DNA of 18,790 nucleotides. It comes from Prevotella sp. (lineage in GTDB: Bacteria; Bacteroidota; Bacteroidia; Bacteroidales; Bacteroidaceae). The notes beneath the pieces are model-generated. The model was given only the letters and a program-made list of their open reading frames with translations. It had not been told where the DNA came from and made no database searches. The translations under genes and the position numbers were made by a program. The DNA is taken from assembly GCA_016291915.1 (NCBI GenBank), contig JAEEZP010000237.1, positions 1-18,790 on the forward strand, written 5' to 3'. Each line of letters opens with the position of its first letter. Within the stretch, counting starts at the first letter, position 1. Below are positions 14,904 to 18,790 of the stretch, piece by piece.

Positions 14904-15125
14904 ACAAGCAAATAAAGGGAGTTACTATTTAGACAGCCTTTACATAAAAAAGCAGATAGAAATCTCCTTCATACACTCTTCCTATAAACCTCGCGCGTAC
15001 ATTATTTATAATATATTAACCAATGAATGGATCATCCTTGTATGGAGTCATGAGAGAAGGGAGCGTATTACTGTTATTCAACTGATTATCAAAATAGAAA
15101 ACATCAAGTATAAGATGCGTTGAGA
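14904..15125. other. Gene-free stretch without recognised features
   Basis: About 220 bp between the nrdD control region and the 11-bp repeat array. No ORF above about 20 codons, no promoter-like box pair and no strong hairpin were seen. It is less AT-rich than the flanking promoter regions but shows no coding signature. Confidence 0.5.
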
Positions 15126-15268
15126 AATAGTACCTTTTACTAGACTAATTAGTACTCAATTAGTCAAGTATTAGTACCTTTTACTGGACTAATTAGTACT
15201 CAATTAGTCGAGTATTAGTACCTTTTACTGGACTAATTAGTACTCAATTAGTCGAGTATTAGTAACTA
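15126..15268. repeat. Array of thirteen 11-bp units, visible as 44-bp tandem repeats
   Basis: A 44-bp unit starting TAGTACCTTT occurs at 15128, 15172 and 15216, with a partial fourth copy at 15260. The last two full units are identical and the first differs at two bases. Each 44-mer itself consists of four 11-mers: ATTAGTACTCA, ATTAGTCGAGT, ATTAGTACCTT and TTACTGGACTA. ATTAGT therefore begins at 15148, 15159, 15170, 15192, 15203, 15214, 15236, 15247 and 15258, every 11 bp with every fourth position degenerate. Each unit also holds a perfect 8-bp inverted repeat, GACTAATT-AGTACTC-AATTAGTC. There are no unique spacers, so this is not a CRISPR array. It lies between nrdD and the tRNA gene; function unknown. 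Confidence 0.9.
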
Positions 15269-15277
15269 AAAGTCATA

Positions 15278-15294
15278 GAAAAGGTGACCTTTTC
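15278..15294. promoter_or_regulatory. 17-bp near-perfect palindrome
   Basis: GAAAAGGT-G-ACCTTTTC is an 8-bp inverted repeat around a single central base. With no T-tract on either strand it is not a terminator. It looks like a protein-binding operator, lying between the 11-bp array and the tRNA terminator with no adjacent promoter identified. Confidence 0.4.
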
Positions 15295-15309
15295 CAAATG
15301 ATGACAGAC

Positions 15310-15340
15310 AAAAAAAAGAGAATCCTGGTGGGATTCTCTT
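15310..15340 (-). terminator. Intrinsic terminator of the tRNA gene
   Basis: A perfect 10-bp stem AAGAGAATCC/GGATTCTCTT (15316-15325 and 15331-15340) with a 5-nt loop, followed on the minus strand by a run of eight Ts. It begins two bases after the tRNA 3' end, so the tRNA is monocistronic. Confidence 0.93.
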
Positions 15341-15342
15341 CG

Positions 15343-15417
15343 TAGGGACGATCGGGCTCGAACCGATGACCTCTGCAATGTGACTGCAGCGCTCTAAACC
15401 AACTGGGCTACGCCCCT
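15343..15417 (-). tRNA. tRNA-Val (anticodon CAC)
   Basis: A 75-nt cloverleaf on the minus strand. Acceptor AGGGGCG pairs with CGTCCCT (one G-T), discriminator A, no encoded CCA. The D arm is GCCC/GAGC with a C12-A23 mismatch and the loop contains GTTGG. The anticodon stem CTGCA/TGCAG carries the loop GTCACAT, giving anticodon CAC (codon GUG, valine). The T arm is ATCGG-TTCGAGC-CCGAT. Discriminator A is consistent with valine tRNAs. Oddities are G at position 32, usually a pyrimidine, and the D-stem mismatch. A promoter lies upstream and a strong terminator immediately downstream. Confidence 0.9.
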
Positions 15418-15434
15418 GTTTTATTACAACGTGA

Positions 15435-15466
15435 CAAAAGTACTCATATTTTTCTAAACAACCAAA
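15435..15466 (-). promoter_or_regulatory. tRNA-Val promoter
   Basis: On the minus strand TACTTTTG (15435-15442) matches TAnnTTTG, with TTTG (15463-15466) 20 nt upstream. The tRNA 5' end is 18 nt downstream of the -7 box. Confidence 0.75.
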
Positions 15467-15568
15467 GTATTCTTTGATTTTTTATAAAAAAATGAATTTG
15501 CATCCTCTTCTTTTAATGATTATAATCTCGTCGTTCGTACTTTTTTTTGAATGATTAATAGATATTTT

Positions 15569-15599
15569 TTTGACATTTCAATAGTTTTTTGTACTTTTG
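15569..15599 (+). promoter_or_regulatory. Promoter of the TolC-MacA-MacB-like efflux operon
   Basis: TTTG (15569-15572), a 19-nt spacer and TACTTTTG (15592-15599) fit the Bacteroidetes promoter consensus exactly. The first start codon is 23 nt after the -7 box, giving a very short leader. Confidence 0.82.
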
Positions 15600-15622
15600 T
15601 CTTCTGAAAAATAATAAAATAT

Positions 15623-16969
15623 ATGAAAATAAAAATATTCTATCTTGTTATGATACTCAGTATCCTTACAGGAGACTGTTGGGCGCAAGAGAAAAAATTA
15701 TGGACGCTCAAAGACTGTATCAACTACGCTCTGCAGAACAATATCTCACTGCAGAAAATCAACATCCAAAAACAAAGTTCGCATGAGGATCTGCTACAGT
15801 CGCAAGCAGCCTTGTTACCATCATTGTCGGCAAACACCTCACATAATGTGGCCTATACCCCATGGCCAGAAACAGGAAGAAGCACTGTTGCTAACGGTTA
15901 TGCCGTGGCATCGATAGACAAAGTATATTACAACGGTTCTTACGGTGTTAATGGCAATTGGACGGTATGGAACGGTGGAAGGAACACTAATACGGTGAAA
16001 CTGAATAAGTTAAATGAGGAAGTTGCAGAACTCGACTCCGCCACTACTGCCAATCAGTTGCAGGAACAGATCGCACAGTTGTATGTTCAGATACTCTACT
16101 CTTACGAAGCCATCAAGGTGAATGAGCAGACAGCAGAGACAACCCGTAAGAATGAAGAACGCGGCAAGACCATGGTGGATGTAGGTAAGATGAGCAAAGC
16201 TGATCTGGCACAACTTACCGCACAGCGCGCTCAGGCAGAGTTCAATATCGTAGATGCTAAGAGTAACCTGAGAAACTATAAACGACAGTTGAAACAGTTA
16301 CTGCAGATCACCGACGAACAAGAATTCGATATTGCTATCCCTACTACTACTGACGAGATGGCGCTTCAACTGGTGCCGGCTCTCAACGAGGTGTATACTT
16401 CAGCCTTGGCAACACGTCCTGAGATACGTAACGTGATGCTGGGTATTGAAACCAGTGATCTGAACATCAAGATCGCGAAAGCAGGAAAACTGCCGCAAGT
16501 GGGAGTAAATGCCGGCTTCAGTACGAACACCACCTCTATGAGTGACAAAGCATGGGGCACACAGCTGAAGAGTAATGTTAATCTGGGTGCCGGTGTTTCA
16601 GTAAGCATCCCTCTCTTCGACCAGCGGCAGACAAAGAGTCAGGTGAACAAAGCACTGTTGCAGAAAGAGAATTATATGCTTGATCTGAAAGACAAGAAGA
16701 CAGCCCTCTACTCTACCATTGAGAATTACTGGTTGCAAGCCATGAACAACCAGGATAAATTCAAGGCGGCAAAGATCAGTACAGAGAGTCAGCAAGCCAG
16801 TTTTGAACTGCTCAGCGAACAGTTCCGTTTAGGGTTGAAGAATATTATCGAGCTGATGACAGGTGCTGACAATCTGCGTGCAGCCCAGCAAAACGAACTG
16901 CAGAGTAAGTACCTCGCCATCCTGAATATCGAGATGCTGAAATTCTATCGTGATGGTATTATTAAGTGA
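15623..16969 (+). CDS. TolC-family outer-membrane efflux protein
   Basis: A 448-residue outer-membrane factor, normal length for the family. The N-terminus is a signal peptide (about 1-21, cleavage likely after Cys-Trp-Ala before Gln22). The mature protein begins LWTLKDCINYALQNNISLQ, the typical first TolC helix. It then shows the expected duplication of coiled-coil blocks with small beta segments: Gln/Ala/Asn-rich helices around 145-215 (QLQEQIAQLYVQILYSYEA) and 325-430 (LLSEQFRLGLKNIIELM). TolC proteins trimerise to a channel-tunnel reaching into the periplasm and take substrates from adaptor and inner-membrane pump. First gene of an operon with the adaptor (37 nt later) and an ABC ATPase. 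Substrate unknown. Confidence 0.92.
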   Translation: MKIKIFYLVMILSILTGDCWAQEKKLWTLKDCINYALQNNISLQKINIQKQSSHEDLLQSQAALLPSLSANTSHNVAYTPWPETGRSTVANGYAVASIDKVYYNGSYGVNGNWTVWNGGRNTNTVKLNKLNEEVAELDSATTANQLQEQIAQLYVQILYSYEAIKVNEQTAETTRKNEERGKTMVDVGKMSKADLAQLTAQRAQAEFNIVDAKSNLRNYKRQLKQLLQITDEQEFDIAIPTTTDEMALQLVPALNEVYTSALATRPEIRNVMLGIETSDLNIKIAKAGKLPQVGVNAGFSTNTTSMSDKAWGTQLKSNVNLGAGVSVSIPLFDQRQTKSQVNKALLQKENYMLDLKDKKTALYSTIENYWLQAMNNQDKFKAAKISTESQQASFELLSEQFRLGLKNIIELMTGADNLRAAQQNELQSKYLAILNIEMLKFYRDGIIK

Positions 16970-17006
16970 AAATTATCAAGTACAGACTAAAAGATTAATA
17001 TATAAG

Positions 17007-18218
17007 ATGAAGAAAATCAGTAAGATTTGGTGGTTTGTTGCCTTGGTGGTCATAGCAGCTCTTGCAACATGGCTCTTTTCCGGCAACAAGAAAAAAGAAG
17101 AGATTTCGTTTGCAACAGAGAAAGTTGCTCCGGCTAATATACAGAACAGCATCACAGCTACAGGTACCATCGAACCGGTTACATCAGTGACCGTTGGTAC
17201 ACAGGTATCGGGTATCGTCAGTAAGCTGTATGTCGATTATAACAGTATCGTCAAGAAAGGACAGGTGATAGCAGAGCTTGACCGCACCAATCTGATCAGT
17301 GAGCTGAATACCACGAAAGCCAATCTGAACAGTGCACAGAGCAGTCTTAACTATCAACAGTCCAACTATAACCGATACAAGACCCTGTATGAAAAGGGAC
17401 TGGTAAGTGCCGATGAATATGAGAGTGCCCGACTGAGTTATCAACAAGCCAGCCAGCAGGTAGCTACTGCCAGAGAGAATGTGCGTAAGGCTCAGACAAA
17501 TCTCGGATATGCCACCATCACCTCTCCTATAGATGGTATCGTATTGAGTAAGAGTGTGGAAGAAGGACAGACTGTAGCAGCCAGTTTTAACACGCCAGAA
17601 CTTTTTACCATTGCGAAGGACCTCACCGACATGCAGGTTGTAGCTGATATTGACGAGGCAGATATAGGCGACGTCAAAGAAGGCGAACGTGTCACTTTCA
17701 CGGTAGATGCTTTTCCGGAAGATACTTTCAACGGAACAGTCAAGCAGGTACGTCAGCAAGCAACAACCACCAACAACGTAGTAACTTACGAGGTGGTAAT
17801 CAGTGCCCCGAATAAAGACCTGAAACTGAAGCCCGGTCTTACCGCCAGCGTGACAATCTTCACAGCTGAGCGTGAGGGTGTCCTCTGTATTTCCAGCAAG
17901 GCTTTACGTTTCACTCCGACAAAAGAGACTGTAGGAAAGATGAAGATCGTGGATTGCAACGGCAAGACGAAAGTATGGACCATAGAGGGTAATAACATCC
18001 GTGCCATTCCTGTGGCAACAGGTATGACCGACGGTATTCACACACAGATCACCAAAGGCTTGCAAGAAGGTCAGGAGATTATCACCGAGATAAAGGTGAT
18101 GAGTGCAGAACCGGAGATGGGCAGCAGTACCGAAAGGAGTCCGTTTGCACCCGGGCCACGTAACAGAGGCGGCAACAGAGGCGGTAATAGTAGTAGTAAC
18201 AGAGGTGGTGGCAGATAA
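17007..18218 (+). CDS. MacA-like periplasmic adaptor (membrane fusion protein)
   Basis: A 403-residue HlyD/MacA-type adaptor linking the inner-membrane ABC transporter to the TolC-like channel. Residues 8-24 are an N-terminal membrane anchor or uncleaved signal. The lipoyl-like half motifs are at about 55-93 (ATGTIEPVTSVTVGTQVSG ... VKKGQVIAEL) and 166-200 (YATITSPIDGIVLSK), enclosing a helical hairpin at about 95-165 rich in Gln/Asn/Ser. A beta-barrel domain follows (about 205-290, VVADIDEADIGDVKEGERV). The C-terminus ends in a Gly/Asn/Arg-rich tail (RNRGGNRGGN and SSSNRGGGR), probably disordered. I use the ATG at 17007: the in-frame ATG at 16950 lies within the tolC-like gene and adds 19 unconserved residues before the anchor. 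The ABC ATPase gene follows after 24 nt. Confidence 0.92.
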   Translation: MKKISKIWWFVALVVIAALATWLFSGNKKKEEISFATEKVAPANIQNSITATGTIEPVTSVTVGTQVSGIVSKLYVDYNSIVKKGQVIAELDRTNLISELNTTKANLNSAQSSLNYQQSNYNRYKTLYEKGLVSADEYESARLSYQQASQQVATARENVRKAQTNLGYATITSPIDGIVLSKSVEEGQTVAASFNTPELFTIAKDLTDMQVVADIDEADIGDVKEGERVTFTVDAFPEDTFNGTVKQVRQQATTTNNVVTYEVVISAPNKDLKLKPGLTASVTIFTAEREGVLCISSKALRFTPTKETVGKMKIVDCNGKTKVWTIEGNNIRAIPVATGMTDGIHTQITKGLQEGQEIITEIKVMSAEPEMGSSTERSPFAPGPRNRGGNRGGNSSSNRGGGR

Positions 18219-18242
18219 CCACCCGCAGAGTGATTGACGATC

Positions 18243-18790
18243 ATGAGTGAAAAGAAAGCAGTCATAGAACTACAACACGTAAAACGTGACTTCCAGGTGG
18301 GTGAAGAGACGGTTCACGCCCTCAGGGATGTGTCGTTCAAGATCTATGAGGGAGAGTTTGTCACCATCATGGGAAAGTCGGGCTCGGGAAAGTCGACATT
18401 GCTCAATCAGTTGGGGTGCCTCGACACGCCTACCAGCGGTGAATACTATCTCGACGGTGTGAGTGTGCGCACCATGTCAAAGTCACAGCGTGCCGTACTC
18501 CGAAACCGGAAGATCGGTTTTATCTTCCAGAGTTACAATCTGTTGCCGAAGACCACCAGTGTGGAAAATGTAGAACTGCCACTGATGTACAACAGTGAAG
18601 TCTCTGCCCAGCAGCGTCGTGAAGCAGCTATCGAAGCACTGAAAGCTGTGGGATTGGGTGATCGTCTGTATCATAAGAGTAACCAGATGTCAGGAGGACA
18701 GATGCAACGAGTGGCTATTGCCAGGGCTTTGGTGAATAACCCTGCCGTGATCCTTGCCGACGAAGCAACAGGAAACCTCGATACCCGTAC
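18243..18790 (+). CDS. MacB/LolD-type ABC transporter ATP-binding protein (cut by window end)
   Basis: Open to the window end: 182 codons are visible without a stop. The ATPase energises the adaptor/TolC efflux system. Seen: Walker A GKSGSGKS (44-51), Q-loop Gln96 in FIFQSYNLLP, signature MSGGQMQR (149-156) with Met in place of the usual Leu, and Walker B VILADEATGNLD (169-180) with Ala where family members usually have Pro (ADEPTGNLD). This spacing is typical of the MacB/LolD/FtsE group. Whether it is a separate ATPase (LolD-like) or fused to a MacB permease cannot be seen. Start ATG chosen from the N-terminal MSEKKAVIELQHVKRDF, the expected beginning of the domain. Confidence 0.9.
   Translation, partial: MSEKKAVIELQHVKRDFQVGEETVHALRDVSFKIYEGEFVTIMGKSGSGKSTLLNQLGCLDTPTSGEYYLDGVSVRTMSKSQRAVLRNRKIGFIFQSYNLLPKTTSVENVELPLMYNSEVSAQQRREAAIEALKAVGLGDRLYHKSNQMSGGQMQRVAIARALVNNPAVILADEATGNLDTR

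Noticed and set aside
15023..15085. Small plus-strand ORF of 20 codons (MNGSSLYGV...)
   Set aside because: No promoter, no ribosome-binding signal and no recognisable product; an open frame of this length is expected by chance.
15128..15226. TACCTTTT in each 44-bp unit read as a series of -7 promoter boxes
   Set aside because: The box lacks the final G of TAnnTTTG and no TTTG lies at the right distance upstream.
15126..15268. CRISPR array
   Set aside because: The repeats are continuous 44-bp (11-bp based) units with no unique spacers, and no cas genes are present in the window.
16950..17006. Upstream ATG for the MacA-like adaptor, overlapping the TolC-like gene
   Set aside because: It adds 19 residues ahead of a standard N-terminal membrane anchor and lies inside the preceding gene. 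The ATG at 17007 gives the expected MacA N-terminus.
17184..17759. Minus-strand ORF of 191 codons opposite the MacA-like gene
   Set aside because: It is antisense to a well-supported adaptor gene and shows no recognisable domain.

Overview
This window reads as a chromosomal segment from an anaerobic member of the Bacteroidales, most likely Prevotella or a close relative. The grounds are: at least seven intergenic regions carry a -7 box fitting or nearly fitting TAnnTTTG, most with a TTTG-like box 16-21 nt upstream, which is the Bacteroidetes primary sigma factor promoter type; clear Shine-Dalgarno sequences are lacking; threonine dehydrogenase is of the short-chain (SDR) type; and genes of the succinate-propionate pathway cluster here. 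The genus is an inference from gene content, not a database match.

Layout. (1) 1-2668: the two threonine-catabolism genes kbl (-) and tdh (+) diverge from a shared 181-bp control region. tdh ends at a strong intrinsic terminator. The gap before the convergent mutB gene holds three CCGGCC boxes spaced exactly 22 bp apart. (2) 2669-6695 (-): mutA-mutB, the two subunits of B12-dependent methylmalonyl-CoA mutase. (3) 7010-12023 (+): one apparent operon under a near-perfect promoter. It encodes an AspT/YidE-type transporter, an OadG-like gamma subunit with an unusual extracytoplasmic lamin-tail domain, a biotin carrier protein, an OadB-type sodium-pump beta subunit, and a LuxR-type regulator with a degenerate receiver domain. 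No carboxyltransferase (alpha) subunit is present. (4) 12045-14710 (-): nrdD and nrdG, the anaerobic ribonucleotide reductase and its radical-SAM activase, separated by a terminator-like hairpin. (5) 14711-15622: about 0.9 kb without a protein gene. It holds the nrdD promoter and leader, a striking array of thirteen 11-bp units (visible as 44-bp repeats), a 17-bp palindrome, and a tRNA-Val(CAC) gene with its promoter and terminator. (6) 15623-18790 (+): a TolC-like outer-membrane factor, a MacA-like adaptor and the start of a MacB/LolD-type ABC ATPase, cut off by the window end.

How it fits together. Regions 2 and 3 match fermentative propionate formation: succinyl-CoA is rearranged by MutAB, and methylmalonyl-CoA is decarboxylated by a biotin-dependent Na+ pump that conserves energy at the membrane, perhaps with dicarboxylate exchange by the neighbouring transporter. 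Threonine degradation to glycine and acetyl-CoA and anaerobic deoxynucleotide synthesis fit the same anaerobic lifestyle. The efflux operon is separate. Most of the window is ordinary housekeeping and fermentation metabolism. The least explained parts are the 11-bp phased array, the lamin-tail/OadG fusion and the missing pump alpha subunit.
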